From: Acidianus brierleyi
GTDB lineage: Archaea > Thermoproteota > Thermoprotei_A > Sulfolobales > Sulfolobaceae
Direction of reading: 5' to 3'
Assembly: GCF_003201835.2 (NCBI RefSeq)
Contig: NZ_CP029289.2
Location: 248,001-312,000 of the forward strand
DNA: 64,000 nt
The notes under the pieces are model-generated. The model was not told the DNA's origin. It saw only the letters and a list, made by a program, of their open reading frames with translations, and did no database searches. This document shows, piece by piece, positions 1 to 9,598 of the stretch. The number at the start of each line of letters is the position of its first letter. Position 1 is the first letter of the stretch. The position numbers and the translations under genes are program-made.

Positions 1-342
1 GGACTTTCAGCTAAAGATGAGATAAATAAAGTAGTAGAAGCAGTATTAGAAGAACTAGAAGACAGACCAGTAATAGCTAGTATTACAGCTCTAGATAGAT
101 TACTGCATGTTAATAAGGAAAATAAGTGCGAAATATATAAAGAACTAGATGATGCAGTAAAGAAACTTATAAATAAGGCTGATGATTTTATAGTATTCTC
201 TCCATATGGGGAGCCAAAATCGAGTAGTTTTTGTGACCACGAAGATTACGGTGTCTATTTATCTACAGTACCTAGACCCAATGAACATGATGTTGTAAAA
301 CTACCAGAAATCGGCATGCTATTTAAAAGAATAGTTAAATGA
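1..342 (+). CDS. C-terminal end of a putative alkaline-phosphatase-superfamily phosphoesterase (5' end outside window)
   Basis: An open frame runs from base 1 to a TGA at 340-342, giving 113 residues with no start, so the gene begins before the window. The visible part has an alternation typical of the C-terminal region of type I phosphodiesterase/alkaline phosphatase-like proteins: LDRLLH, a helical stretch with LDDAVKKL, then FSPYGEP and a DHEDYGVYLS segment followed by PRPNEH and LPEIG. That assignment is by resemblance only, because the metal-binding N-terminal motifs are not visible. Its last 24 bases overlap the convergent flavoprotein gene. Confidence 0.4.
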   Translation, partial: GLSAKDEINKVVEAVLEELEDRPVIASITALDRLLHVNKENKCEIYKELDDAVKKLINKADDFIVFSPYGEPKSSSFCDHEDYGVYLSTVPRPNEHDVVKLPEIGMLFKRIVK

Positions 343-1479
343 TAAAGCTGCGTGATATGATACATCAAAAGCTCTATTTACTAAAAATCTAGAGTATAAT
401 TTTTTAGCATTCAGATAAATTTTGCCAAAATCTAATATAATTTTAGTTGTATTATTGTTTTTATCAAATCTTAAGATACCTCCATCGTCTCCACCAATCA
501 TCATACAAAGGATACCTTGTGAGTAATAAGGTAAGTCTATTCCTTTTACTTCGTGTAATAAAGTTGATACTGCATTTTCAGCAGAAATCATAGCACCTCT
601 AGCTGTTTTAGAAGGTACCATACTCTTAGCTGAGTCTCCTAGTCCAAATATATTCTTAAAATTGATGTGTTTAAAAGTCGGTATAGAAACATTAATAAAA
701 TTAGAACTATCAGTTAAATTAGCAGATTTTACTATATCGGGAGCGCTTAAAGTAGGCAAAACAGACTTTATATCAGCGTATATTTCTGTATTATCGGAAA
801 AGATTACTTTATCTTTTCTAATTTCCTTAACGCTTTTGCCTTTTAGAATCTTTATACCCCTTTTTTCGAAATATTTATTTGCAGCCTCTGATATCCAAGT
901 TTCTGGTATAGGACCGAAAACTCCTTTTGGACTTTGAGTAGATAAATAAACTTCTCCCTTTATTCCTTTTTTCCTCATTAAATACTCTGCTATTAACGCT
1001 ACTTGATACGATGGACCTTCTATAGGACTATTTTGTGAGTTACCCACAAAGACCCTAACTCCATCTTCCATTTTATCTAAAGCGTTTTTAAGACCTAGAA
1101 AACCTTCTAATGTATGATGCATAAAAGCAAATTCATGACCAGGAATTTTACTAAAGTTTTCTTCATATGCACCTCCTAACGCTATAAATAAAATATCATA
1201 GTCGAATTTGCCTACTGATGTTTTAATTTCATTTGATTCAGGAAAAATTCCGTTAATATCAGCTTCTACAAAATTTATTTTCCTTTTTGATGCCTCCTTA
1301 TATGCATCAAATTCTGTATCCTCTATCTTAACATCATCAGTTAGTAAAGCTGGAAATATTGTATTCTCCTTTACAATTCTCGACTTTGATATTATGGATA
1401 TATCAAAGTCTGTAAATTTTCTTAGTTTATAGGCAGCAGTTAAACCAGCGTATCCAGCTCCAAGTATTAAGATTTTCAT
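319..1479 (-). CDS. FAD-dependent pyridine nucleotide-disulfide oxidoreductase family protein (NDH-2/SQR-like)
   Basis: The 386-residue protein starts with a dinucleotide-binding motif (GAGYAGLTAA, residues 7-16), has an ALGG/PGHEFAF segment near residue 105, and a C-terminal FAD-contacting GLGDSA motif near residue 280. This is the two-Rossmann layout of type II NADH dehydrogenases and sulfide:quinone reductases, membrane-associated enzymes that reduce quinone. Only one cysteine is visible (in ILCMMIGG, near residue 325), so the redox cysteine pair of genuine sulfide:quinone reductases is absent; an NADH- or other-substrate dehydrogenase is more likely. It is transcribed away from the next gene and overlaps the partial phosphoesterase end-to-end. 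Confidence 0.75.
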   Translation of the reverse strand: MKILILGAGYAGLTAAYKLRKFTDFDISIISKSRIVKENTIFPALLTDDVKIEDTEFDAYKEASKRKINFVEADINGIFPESNEIKTSVGKFDYDILFIALGGAYEENFSKIPGHEFAFMHHTLEGFLGLKNALDKMEDGVRVFVGNSQNSPIEGPSYQVALIAEYLMRKKGIKGEVYLSTQSPKGVFGPIPETWISEAANKYFEKRGIKILKGKSVKEIRKDKVIFSDNTEIYADIKSVLPTLSAPDIVKSANLTDSSNFINVSIPTFKHINFKNIFGLGDSAKSMVPSKTARGAMISAENAVSTLLHEVKGIDLPYYSQGILCMMIGGDDGGILRFDKNNNTTKIILDFGKIYLNAKKLYSRFLVNRAFDVSYHAALSFNYSFK

Positions 1480-1501
1480 ATGCTCTGTAGATACTTATAA
1501 A

Positions 1502-2011
1502 TTAATCAATACTGTTATAAAACGGGTATAAAGCCATTATAACAGGATCTACATAAAGTCTAGTTCTATCTATATATTTTGTAAGAATGCCTACTGCACC
1601 TGATTTATGTTTAGAATCATGGGTAGAAAAAGCTAAATCTGTTGCACTGCCCAGTTCAATTCCTCTATATATTAACTCGGCAATTTTAGCTGGTAATGTA
1701 AAAGAAGCAGATTTAGCAAAGTTCTCTTTACCATTCTTATTAACAGCGTAAACTACAGCAAAAGCGACTAGCCTATTCTTTTCAACACATATTCCTCCTT
1801 CTATTCCGATCCCTAAATCTGCATGAGCCTCTAAAAGTGATCGTATAGCTCTGTTTCTGGCTCCTACAAAAGTTTCATCGCAAAATGGTTGATTAGATAC
1901 TCCTGAACTTACAGAAACTGCTACTAAATCATATTCTAATCCTATAATTTGAAGAGCACTCTTAACTGCGTTAATTTTAGTAGGATTAGTACTGCCTATC
2001 GAAACTAACAT
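1502..2011 (-). CDS. Inosine/xanthosine triphosphatase (DUF84, YjjX family)
   Basis: The 169-residue protein begins with the family signature SIGSTNPTKINAV, then has FCDETFVGARNRA near residue 46 and LGIGIEGGI near residue 67. YjjX/DUF84 proteins hydrolyse non-canonical purine triphosphates (ITP, XTP) and so keep deaminated bases out of nucleic acids. Length matches the family. It is divergent from the next gene, with only 28 bp between the two starts, so both promoters must overlap the opposite coding sequence or both messages are nearly leaderless. Confidence 0.85.
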   Translation of the reverse strand: MLVSIGSTNPTKINAVKSALQIIGLEYDLVAVSVSSGVSNQPFCDETFVGARNRAIRSLLEAHADLGIGIEGGICVEKNRLVAFAVVYAVNKNGKENFAKSASFTLPAKIAELIYRGIELGSATDLAFSTHDSKHKSGAVGILTKYIDRTRLYVDPVIMALYPFYNSID

Positions 2012-2039
2012 TTTTAATCCTGCTTAATTTCTTTTAATC

Positions 2040-2902
<863 letters not shown>

Positions 2903-2906
<4 letters not shown>

Positions 2907-3622
2907 ATAACGCCATTAAAATAGTAAGGTTTTCTAAGAGTAAATAGAATATCAATATATTGTCTCATTTCTTTCAAAAGTTCTAAAATAAATAACAAAT
3001 CTTTATCTGAAATTAAAAGCTCTATTATGAAGAGGTTATTAGATTCTAAATCTAGAGAAATAGAATATCTTATAAATGGTATATACTCTAATCTTTCTCT
3101 GACCTCTTTTTCAGTAGTAAAAACATCAATAACATAGTCTCTTTTTCCATAATCTATTATAAATCCACTTATAAGGCCATAATTTAATGACGTTTTAAGA
3201 ATATCGTTAAAAGAGTAAAAAGATCTTAACGAAGAATATAGAAGTGGTTCTGCATTATCTTCATATTGTATAAATGGCTTTATTCCTTCGGCTTTAATGT
3301 CCATATGTAAATCCCATTCATCTGTAATAAAGTCATAAGCTTCTGGTATTCCTGAGTAGTTTATGAATTCATTTACTTTTAATCCTTCTCTAGATATAGA
3401 CAGACAAAAATCTTCCCTAAGATTTTTCCTTATTAATGACTTATCATTTAGATTTAATTTAAATATTCCAAAACTTGGTATAGGCGTAAAATATAGATTA
3501 TTAATTTTTAATAATTCGTTTTCTATATTTTTCTTACTATCTCTAATTACATTTGAAATAATATCAAGATTTGGACCTAACGACCGCATTAGCTTTATTA
3601 TCGTTACTAGTTTTGGATACAT
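2903..3622 (-). CDS. Uncharacterised protein with an N-terminal HTH-like region
   Basis: 239 residues. The first 40 residues (LMRSLGPNLDIISNVIRD followed by KKNIENELLKI) look like a helix-turn-helix, and are followed by an alpha/beta region starting YFTPIPSFGIFKLNL. This resembles the layout of the 294-residue protein at 11980-12864 (HTH, then LFPLVISENLGLRKAVL), so the two may be distant paralogues of an Lrp/AsnC-like regulator family. No other domain is recognised. The start at 3622 overlaps the end of the upstream CDF gene by 59 bp; an internal Met (start at 3589) would shorten this. Confidence 0.6.
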
Positions 3623-4481
3623 TTGACTTTATATCTATTTTTAAAGTATTTTTAACTTTTTGAGGAACTATCTTCACGTCTACTAATGCTACAGAATCAA
3701 AAGAATACACAATTCTACTAATCTTTTTCCTTATTCTATAAACTTTTCTTAGTTCAGTTCTAGAAGGCATAGTGACTACTACATAAACCATGAAAAACGA
3801 GCCCAATCGTCTTACATACACGTTAGAGACATTTATGCCAAATCCCTTCAAAATAGTGTATATTCTATCTTTAATTGGACAATCGCAACTAGCTCCTATT
3901 AAAGATAAAATAGCTTCTTTCACTTGCCTTATTGTATCTGCTAATATAAATCCAATTATACTCAAGATAACGGCCATATTGAAATAAAAGTTTTGAGATA
4001 GTATAGCAATACCACCTATTATTTCCATAAGCATGTCAAGCTTGCTATGAACCAAATCTGTTCTTACTATTTCTATCCATCGGTATTTTCGTTCCATGTA
4101 ATATATAATTAACGTTATTATCGATGAACCCCAGATAATTGACGCTAGCCAATCTGGAACATCATAACTAGCATGTAATCCTTGGAATAAATAAGTCATA
4201 GAAAGAAATACTATAATTGCAGACGACATTAATATTGCTAGGCTTTCCAGATTATATAATCCCCATGGAAATCTTTTACTTTTTCTATATATTATCTTTA
4301 GTAATACTGAAAATAATATTGCACTTGTTGCGTCAATGAAACCGTGATACGAATCGACTACTAATAACGAAGAAGAATATTTTTCACCAAAATATATTTC
4401 CAAAACGGATATAGGAAAAATTAATATACCAGAAACTAAAAATATTCTAGATGCGGAATTTAACTTGGATAAAGGAAGCAA
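3564..4481 (-). CDS. Cation diffusion facilitator (CDF) family transporter
   Basis: 305 residues with about five or six hydrophobic helices in the first 210, followed by a soluble domain ending in basic residues. The second helix region carries VDSYHGFIDATSA, with polar and acidic residues where CDF transporters bind Zn2+, Fe2+ or Mn2+, and FPWGLYNLESLAIL matches the family R/K-P-GxxxxE motif region. The predicted role is proton-coupled divalent metal export across the cytoplasmic membrane. The metal cannot be deduced. It lies upstream of and overlaps the uncharacterised HTH-like gene, suggesting co-transcription. Confidence 0.8.
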   Translation of the reverse strand: MLPLSKLNSASRIFLVSGILIFPISVLEIYFGEKYSSSLLVVDSYHGFIDATSAILFSVLLKIIYRKSKRFPWGLYNLESLAILMSSAIIVFLSMTYLFQGLHASYDVPDWLASIIWGSSIITLIIYYMERKYRWIEIVRTDLVHSKLDMLMEIIGGIAILSQNFYFNMAVILSIIGFILADTIRQVKEAILSLIGASCDCPIKDRIYTILKGFGINVSNVYVRRLGSFFMVYVVVTMPSRTELRKVYRIRKKISRIVYSFDSVALVDVKIVPQKVKNTLKIDIKSNVSKTSNDNKANAVVRSKS

Positions 4482-4791
4482 TTCTCATCACTCTCCACTA
4501 TATATATGAGCAAAATCTATTTAAAAATCTCGCTATCTATATAGATTAAAATATTTTTTAGGAATTTTTATAGATATATCAAACTGAACTTTGCTTCTAT
4601 ATTCAATAATTGATTAATAGTTTTGTAGTATTTTGAACCACTTAATAGTTTTAAAATAAGTCTATTCTCTAATATCAATAAACAATAAATTAGCATCTTA
4701 TGGTTTTTGTAAACATAGCCTTTAGTTCCTTATTTCCACAAAGACAAAAGCGGAAATAAAGAAAGTTAAATTTATAATTAATTTATAATTA
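4482..4791. other. A+T-rich intergenic region with a short inverted repeat
   Basis: About 310 bp without a convincing gene. Near its right end there is an inverted repeat, TTATTTCC at 4730-4737 and GGAAATAA at 4752-4759, separated by 14 bases, and a TATA-like TTTATAATTA at 4771-4780 in front of the small membrane-protein gene. The inverted repeat could be an operator for that gene. Nothing else is apparent. Confidence 0.4.
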
Positions 4792-4800
4792 ATGATGTAT

Positions 4801-4944
4801 ATGGCAGAAGACAAAAAGCAAGAAATAAATAGTTTCAGTGATTTAATAAAGTCATTATTTAAAGATTGCAATTGGTATTTAGGAGGATTTATTATTGCTT
4901 TAATATTATTTATAATATTTGATCTAGCAGTATATCATCCATAA
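4801..4944 (+). CDS. Small single-pass membrane protein, uncharacterised
   Basis: 47 residues from ATG 4801 (in-frame ATGs also at 4792 and 4795). The N-terminus is charged (MAEDKKQEINSF), followed by one hydrophobic helix, approximately residues 30-43, ending YHP. The TATA-like TTTATAA at 4771-4777 lies 24-30 bases before 4801, the spacing expected for a leaderless archaeal message starting there, which supports this start. No family is recognised; small subunits of respiratory complexes and secretion components have this shape but no specific match was seen. Confidence 0.5.
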   Translation: MAEDKKQEINSFSDLIKSLFKDCNWYLGGFIIALILFIIFDLAVYHP

Positions 4945-4999
4945 ACTAAAATAAGAAGATTTTTTTATATACTAATGTATTCACATTTGTGGGATTTAG

Positions 5000-5581
5000 T
5001 TGGCAAGAGTTAACATAGCTGCAGATGCCGAATTAATAAAGGAACTTGAAAAAGAAGTAAAAAGTAGAGGATATACTATATTTGCGGTAACGAATATAGC
5101 ATTAAAGGCTATATTAGAATTACTTAAAAGTGGGGAAGACTCTACTACATTACAAAACTTGGTAGAGATGTATAAAATTACTAAAGATCTAGATATAATT
5201 CCCATTCCGTCATGGTATATAGAAAATTTAGTAAAGTTAGCTTATGAAAAGGATAGTAAATCTTTTCAAGATATATGCGATGGTACTGGAGAGCAACTAT
5301 CTTCATATCTAAAGTCTAGAGCATCAAGTTTTGAAGATTTACTCAATTTATATTCCGAAATAAGAGGTGTATTACCTATAAAGGACATAAACGTTAAGAA
5401 AGGATCAGGAGATTCTATAGATATAAGATTAACTGGAACAGGATTCAATATAGAATCTACTTTATGCGCAGGAAGAGTATTCAAAAAAATTTTAGAAGCA
5501 TATTCATTTGAGGTTATTGAAATGACTACATCACCAGGAGGAATAATATTCGTTAAAGCAAAATATTCAAGGCCAACCTAA
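5000..5581 (+). CDS. Conserved hypothetical protein with a possible N-terminal DNA-binding segment
   Basis: 193 residues from a TTG at 5000; an in-frame TAG at 4997-4999 directly before it means the start cannot lie further upstream. The first 45 residues (VNIAADAELIKELEKEVKSR, then TNIALKAILELL) resemble a ribbon-helix-helix or similar strand-helix-helix unit. The remainder is helical and ends in an alpha/beta segment with FNIESTLCAGRVFKKILE and a TSPGGIIFVKA strand. The function is not recognised. The 3' end overlaps the convergent Nep1 gene by 15 bp. Confidence 0.6.
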   Translation: MARVNIAADAELIKELEKEVKSRGYTIFAVTNIALKAILELLKSGEDSTTLQNLVEMYKITKDLDIIPIPSWYIENLVKLAYEKDSKSFQDICDGTGEQLSSYLKSRASSFEDLLNLYSEIRGVLPIKDINVKKGSGDSIDIRLTGTGFNIESTLCAGRVFKKILEAYSFEVIEMTTSPGGIIFVKAKYSRPT

Positions 5582-6226
5582 TATTTCATTGCATGCCGAA
5601 ATTAGTCTACAAATTGTTTGTTGAGTTTCTAAAACATATGAGCTAATCGAATAGATAAAACTAGCATAATCCAGAACCTCTTTAGAAAATTCTCCGTGAG
5701 GGAACGCACCTATACCTACAATTTTATCTTCAGTAATATCGTTACATATTTTTTCTGGTTTAATTTTTTTACCATTTTCGCTTAATAATATAATATTATA
5801 TTTTTTTGCTATATCCTTTAATTGTAAACTAGTAACTTCCATTAAAGGATTATCTGAATTAGGTGGAACTTTACCCATTGTTAATAATTGTTCCATTAGA
5901 CTGACAAATCGATCATAATTTTTTGGCGGTCTCATATTGTTATTAACCTTTATAATTTTTGAATCGATAGTATGAATATAAAAATCTCCCTTGATATTAG
6001 ACTCACTTAAGAACATGATCATAGCTAAATGTACTATGTCAGGCCGACCTCTTTTTTCTGAATTAGGAAGATTTTTCATGGCAAAATAATGTAATGAAAC
6101 GTCCAATAATACTTCGCAAGGTTTTTTATTTCTTTTCTTTGCGTTGTTTATAACGCTAGGATGATTCCTAATTACCTTTGGTACAAGTTCTAATGAAGAA
6201 TCAAGCAAAATAAGATTAAGCTTCAC
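5567..6226 (-). CDS. nep1: 16S rRNA pseudouridine N1-methyltransferase Nep1 (Emg1)
   Basis: 219 residues of the SPOUT-class methyltransferase Nep1: LLDSSLELVP at the N-terminus, KKRNKKPCEVLLD and HYFAMKNL, then GRPDIVHLAMI with the RPD triad, IHTIDSKII and PPKNYDRFVSLMEQLL, and a C-terminal GIGAFPHGEFSKEVL cofactor loop. Nep1 methylates a conserved pseudouridine in small-subunit rRNA and assists ribosome assembly. It is divergent from rnp4 with about 50 bp between, so this is a two-way RNA-processing locus. Confidence 0.93.
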   Translation of the reverse strand: MKLNLILLDSSLELVPKVIRNHPSVINNAKKRNKKPCEVLLDVSLHYFAMKNLPNSEKRGRPDIVHLAMIMFLSESNIKGDFYIHTIDSKIIKVNNNMRPPKNYDRFVSLMEQLLTMGKVPPNSDNPLMEVTSLQLKDIAKKYNIILLSENGKKIKPEKICNDITEDKIVGIGAFPHGEFSKEVLDYASFIYSISSYVLETQQTICRLISACNEILGWP

Positions 6227-6278
6227 TTTAGGTTAACCAAGCTTAAGAGTTAAAAGTTAAAAATAAATCTTATTATTA

Positions 6279-6620
6279 ATGAAAAAATTGGTCGAATCTA
6301 GATCACTAGATCTTATAGACATGGCAGTAGATTTAGTATATGAAGGAGAAATTGATTTAGCTAGAGAATATATCAAATTAGCTAGAGAATATTCGGCTAA
6401 GGGAAAAATTAAGTTACCTATAGAGTATAAAAGAAAATTTTGTAGACGTTGTAATGTTCCCCTAGTCCCCGGTATTACAGAAAGAAGAAGAATAAGAAGA
6501 AAGGTTTTAATTAGAACGTGCTTAATATGTGGTTGGATAAGAAGATATGAACTCAGAGAAAATAAAACAAATAAGAGCTCAGAATGCAGAAGTGAGAATA
6601 GGGAAAAACGGAATCACTGA
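6279..6620 (+). CDS. rnp4: RNase P protein component 4 (Rpp21/Rpr2 family)
   Basis: 113 residues. Two N-terminal helices (SLDLIDMAVDLVYEGE and AREYIKLAREYS) precede a zinc ribbon with CRRCNVPLVPG at about residue 51 and TCLICGW at about residue 82, separated by a basic RRRIRRK stretch. This is the archaeal Rpp21 protein, which pairs with Rpp29 on RNase P RNA during tRNA 5' maturation. The last 74 bases overlap the start of the next gene, so translational coupling is likely. Confidence 0.92.
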   Translation: MKKLVESRSLDLIDMAVDLVYEGEIDLAREYIKLAREYSAKGKIKLPIEYKRKFCRRCNVPLVPGITERRRIRRKVLIRTCLICGWIRRYELRENKTNKSSECRSENREKRNH

Positions 6621-6798
6621 AGGAATAATAAACGAGATTAAGAGAAGATTAAAAGATCATGAAGTAATAAAGATAAAAATAGGAAGCAAGGATAAAAATA
6701 GGAAAGAGATTGCACTAAAAATAGCCGAATTAGCAAACGCAAAACTTATTGAAGTTAGGGGATACACATTTATATTGAGCAAGATTGATAGCGATTGA
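6547..6798 (+). CDS. YhbY/CRS1-type RNA-binding protein
   Basis: 83 residues with the CRM domain signature: LRAQNAEVRIGKNGIT-like N-terminus (here IRAQNAEVRIGKNGIT), INEIKRRLKDHEVIKIKI, and a terminal strand pair RGYTFILSK. CRM proteins bind structured RNA, in bacteria the pre-50S particle. It overlaps rnp4 by 74 bp and the DUF371 gene by 14 bp, so the three form one tightly packed operon with an RNA-processing theme. Confidence 0.85.
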   Translation: MNSEKIKQIRAQNAEVRIGKNGITEGIINEIKRRLKDHEVIKIKIGSKDKNRKEIALKIAELANAKLIEVRGYTFILSKIDSD

Positions 6799-7276
6799 TT
6801 TCCTAAAGATAAGGGGACATAAGAACGTAAAAGGTACTCATAAAACTACTCTAGAATTTACAAAAGATACTTATCTAACCCCAAGAGGGGATTGTATAAT
6901 AGGAATATATGCAGACAAAGGCGTGAATGATTTAAAAGACGATATAAAGAGAATGATTAAGAATGAAGGTTTTATCTATATTGTAATTAATGTCTGTGGA
7001 ATATTCGATATTATTTCAGCTAGAGGTTCATCAAAACTCACGTTAAGTAATAAAAACAAGATGATAATAAGAAAATCTAGTTTCATTTCAGATGCAACTT
7101 TAGCTATAAACTCCAATAAATCCGCGTTTGATATAAAAAGGGAAATAATAAAAGGTCTTCAAAATGAACATAATGGTTTAGTTTATATTGTTACATCTGA
7201 TATACCCCTTAAAAATGAAGAGATTCTTGGAATAGTCATTAATTTTAATCCATTTGAAAGCATTAAGACGTGCTAG
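6785..7276 (+). CDS. DUF371 family protein
   Basis: 163 residues from TTG 6785. The N-terminus has the DUF371 signature KIRGHKNVKGTHKTTLEFT followed by LTPRGDCIIGI at about residue 35. DUF371 proteins are conserved in archaea as compact beta-rich proteins of unknown function. Position at the end of the Rnp4-YhbY operon suggests an RNA- or translation-related role. Its last 99 bases overlap the convergent methyltransferase gene, which is long for two conserved genes. Confidence 0.85.
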   Translation: MIAIDFLKIRGHKNVKGTHKTTLEFTKDTYLTPRGDCIIGIYADKGVNDLKDDIKRMIKNEGFIYIVINVCGIFDIISARGSSKLTLSNKNKMIIRKSSFISDATLAINSNKSAFDIKREIIKGLQNEHNGLVYIVTSDIPLKNEEILGIVINFNPFESIKTC

Positions 7277-8083
7277 CTCATTTTCATCACTCAGAATATA
7301 AATTTCCAAGATTTCTTTAGTTACTCTACATAGCTCTTGAATAAAATCTTTTATCATAGTAGGGTTATCACCATAAACCCTATTGAATACTTTATCTCTA
7401 AATGGTAAAAATCTTGCATCATAATTTATTATATCTATATTATATATTTTATTTATTTGCAAAGATTCTTTAAGTAATAACAACCCATCAATGTTAAGAT
7501 CTCCTGCTATTATATATACATCTTTCTTAGCCAAATTCAGCGATATAGCACCATAGCCAGCAAATGCGTCAAGTATTTTCTCGTTATCATTGACCTCTTT
7601 TCTTATGTTTAATCTCTCATTAGCTAATGATGGATTAACATAAACTTTTGAAATATCTACGACGAACTTTACTCCATTCTCCTTGTATATAGTCTTTGTC
7701 TTATATTCTCCTCCTATAAATTCTATGTCATTGATCCTTAATTCACCCTTTACTTTTTTTCTCAAAAAAACTGATTTAACGTTCTTATTTATGGACAATA
7801 TAGCTGTTAAAAGTTGATTAAAGTCAATTTTTTGATTTTTTACATTTACCAATGCTATGTCACCTATGATATAATAGCTAGAAGCATTGTCAATTATATC
7901 ATGTAGTCTAGGTGTTTTTCTCTTAGGCGAAGGATTACATTCGACTATTTCAATTGATTTATCTGCAGACATTATTGGAATCAATATATACTCATCATCA
8001 AAAATAAATGAAAAATTATTATCAACATTTAGCTTAGATTTTATCTTATCAAATTCCCGTCTTTTTATTTTAGCGCACATCAT
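7178..8083 (-). CDS. Trm5/Tyw2-like class I SAM-dependent tRNA methyltransferase
   Basis: 301 residues. An N-terminal region with YIIGDIALVNVKN matches the D2 domain of Trm5-type enzymes, followed by VKSVFLRKKVKGELR, VDISKVYVNPSLANER and the SAM-binding DAFAGYGAISLNLAK at about residue 175, then AGDLNIDG. These enzymes methylate N1 of G37 in tRNA or transfer an aminocarboxypropyl group in wyosine synthesis. The usual catalytic NPP/NLP-type motif reads GDNPTMI here, so activity and target should not be assumed. The 5' end overlaps the reductase gene by 4 bp; the 3' end overlaps DUF371. Confidence 0.8.
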   Translation of the reverse strand: MMCAKIKRREFDKIKSKLNVDNNFSFIFDDEYILIPIMSADKSIEIVECNPSPKRKTPRLHDIIDNASSYYIIGDIALVNVKNQKIDFNQLLTAILSINKNVKSVFLRKKVKGELRINDIEFIGGEYKTKTIYKENGVKFVVDISKVYVNPSLANERLNIRKEVNDNEKILDAFAGYGAISLNLAKKDVYIIAGDLNIDGLLLLKESLQINKIYNIDIINYDARFLPFRDKVFNRVYGDNPTMIKDFIQELCRVTKEILEIYILSDENELARLNAFKWIKINDYSKNLFIFKGYIRCNNIN

Positions 8084-9090
8084 GGTTTCTTAAACTTATC
8101 CATTTCTGAACTATGACCTGCAAATACTGATGCATTAGGATCTATATATTTTTTAGCTACGCTTGTGGCTATAGCAACTTGACCGAATCCGACAGCTATT
8201 AATGCTAACTTTGGTGCACCTTCTACTTGTGCAATATCTCCAGAAGCATATATACCAGGTAAATTAGTTTCCATTTTCGTATTAGTTAATATATCTCTCC
8301 CTTTCATATTTATCCCCCATTTAGGAATATTTCCAAGATCTCCTTTATGTCCTATACTAATTATTACGGCATCTACATCAATAGTTTTCTCGTCTTTTGT
8401 TCTATTGTCAAATATTGTAGCTTGAGTAACTCTTTGGCCATCTCCCTTAACTTCCTTTAATTCATGCCATGTATAGACTTTAGCTACTTGGTAAAGTTCT
8501 TTTACACTTCTCTCATGAGCTCTAAATTGATCTCTTCTATGTATTAGGGTAACAGACTTAGCTACCGGAGCCAAAGTCAATGCCCAATCTACTGCTGAAT
8601 CTCCTCCACCTACAATTAGGATATTTTTACCTTCGAAATCTTTTTTCCTTCTTACGGTATAATATACTCCTTTGTTTTCATATTCTAATTCACCTTTAGC
8701 TCCTAATCTACTAGGAGATAATCTACCTAGACCTATAGCTAGTAAAACTGTTTTAGTTTTAAATTGATTTCCCTTATCAGTCTTTATTACATACATTCCG
8801 TCACTAGTTTTATCTAGAATATCAGCCCACTCTTTTGTTCTTATATCTGGAGAAAACATTTTTGCTTGTTCAACTAACTTTATTGCTAAATCGTAAGCGA
8901 GAATTCCTGGATATCCGCCTACATCGTAAACTATTTTTTCTGGATACAAAGTAACTAATTGTCCTCCTAACTCGTCTTGAGAATCTATTAATAAAACTTT
9001 CATGTCTCTTAAAGTAGCATAAAATGCTCCAAAGAGTCCTACTGGACCTCCACCGACTATTATCATATCGTATTCTGACATAGCTATCAC
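8080..9090 (-). CDS. Ferredoxin-NADP reductase type 2 (thioredoxin-reductase-like fold)
   Basis: 336 residues. FAD motif MIIVGGGPVGLFGAFYA at the N-terminus, NADPH motif LIVGGGDSAVDWALTL around residue 160, and a C-terminal GIYASGDIAQVEGAPKLALI segment. The CxxC redox pair of thioredoxin reductase is absent: VGGGDSAVDWA replaces it. This pattern marks the YumC-type ferredoxin/flavodoxin-NADP reductases, which move electrons between NADPH and ferredoxin. Either Met1 (9090) or Met4 (9081, MSEYDM) may be the start. The stop overlaps the methyltransferase start by 4 bp, indicating an operon. Confidence 0.85.
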   Translation of the reverse strand: MIAMSEYDMIIVGGGPVGLFGAFYATLRDMKVLLIDSQDELGGQLVTLYPEKIVYDVGGYPGILAYDLAIKLVEQAKMFSPDIRTKEWADILDKTSDGMYVIKTDKGNQFKTKTVLLAIGLGRLSPSRLGAKGELEYENKGVYYTVRRKKDFEGKNILIVGGGDSAVDWALTLAPVAKSVTLIHRRDQFRAHERSVKELYQVAKVYTWHELKEVKGDGQRVTQATIFDNRTKDEKTIDVDAVIISIGHKGDLGNIPKWGINMKGRDILTNTKMETNLPGIYASGDIAQVEGAPKLALIAVGFGQVAIATSVAKKYIDPNASVFAGHSSEMDKFKKP

Positions 9091-9244
9091 TTAGACTCAT
9101 TTATTTAAAATATTTAAACTTTGCTAAAAGAGTAATGAGAATTCTGAGAAAATTATTTAGTTTTTATGATAAAAACCACATAAATTATTGAAAATAATAA
9201 CATAAAATTTTATAGCTAGATATCCGATAAGATGTTGAACTATT

Positions 9245-9598
9245 GTGATTTCAGAAATAACACTACTTTTATTGCCATTTATTTTTTTATGGGGTCTATG
9301 GCTAAGGTTCTATAGAAAAATAATAAGTGAAGGCCTAGCATTTCCTGGCAGTGATTATAAAGAAGAAAAGATCAAAATAAAGCCTAATAGTTCAGTAATT
9401 CTTCAAGTTAAAGGAAAATGTACCATTCTTGTCAACAGTATGACTGGATGGGCTACAATAAGAATTAATAATGGAGCAAAGCAAAAAATATATAAAATTA
9501 GATTAATAAATATTGATGGCAAATTAGAAATAATAAACGAAAGTAAAATATTTCCTTTAGATATTATAGTTAGATGCTCATACTTAACTTACGAATAA
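9245..9598 (+). CDS. Membrane-anchored hypothetical protein
   Basis: 117 residues from GTG 9245. One hydrophobic N-terminal helix (TLLLLPFIFLWGLWL) is followed by a short basic segment and a small beta-rich domain with repeated strands (KPNSSVILQVKGKCTILV and WATIRINNGAKQ). This looks like a single-pass protein with a compact domain on one face of the membrane. The family is not recognised. The 3' end overlaps the convergent MFS gene by 29 bp. Confidence 0.55.
   Translation: MISEITLLLLPFIFLWGLWLRFYRKIISEGLAFPGSDYKEEKIKIKPNSSVILQVKGKCTILVNSMTGWATIRINNGAKQKIYKIRLINIDGKLEIINESKIFPLDIIVRCSYLTYE

Noticed and set aside
662..937. Forward-strand open frame of 91 codons
   Set aside because: It is a shadow inside the well-supported flavoprotein gene on the other strand.
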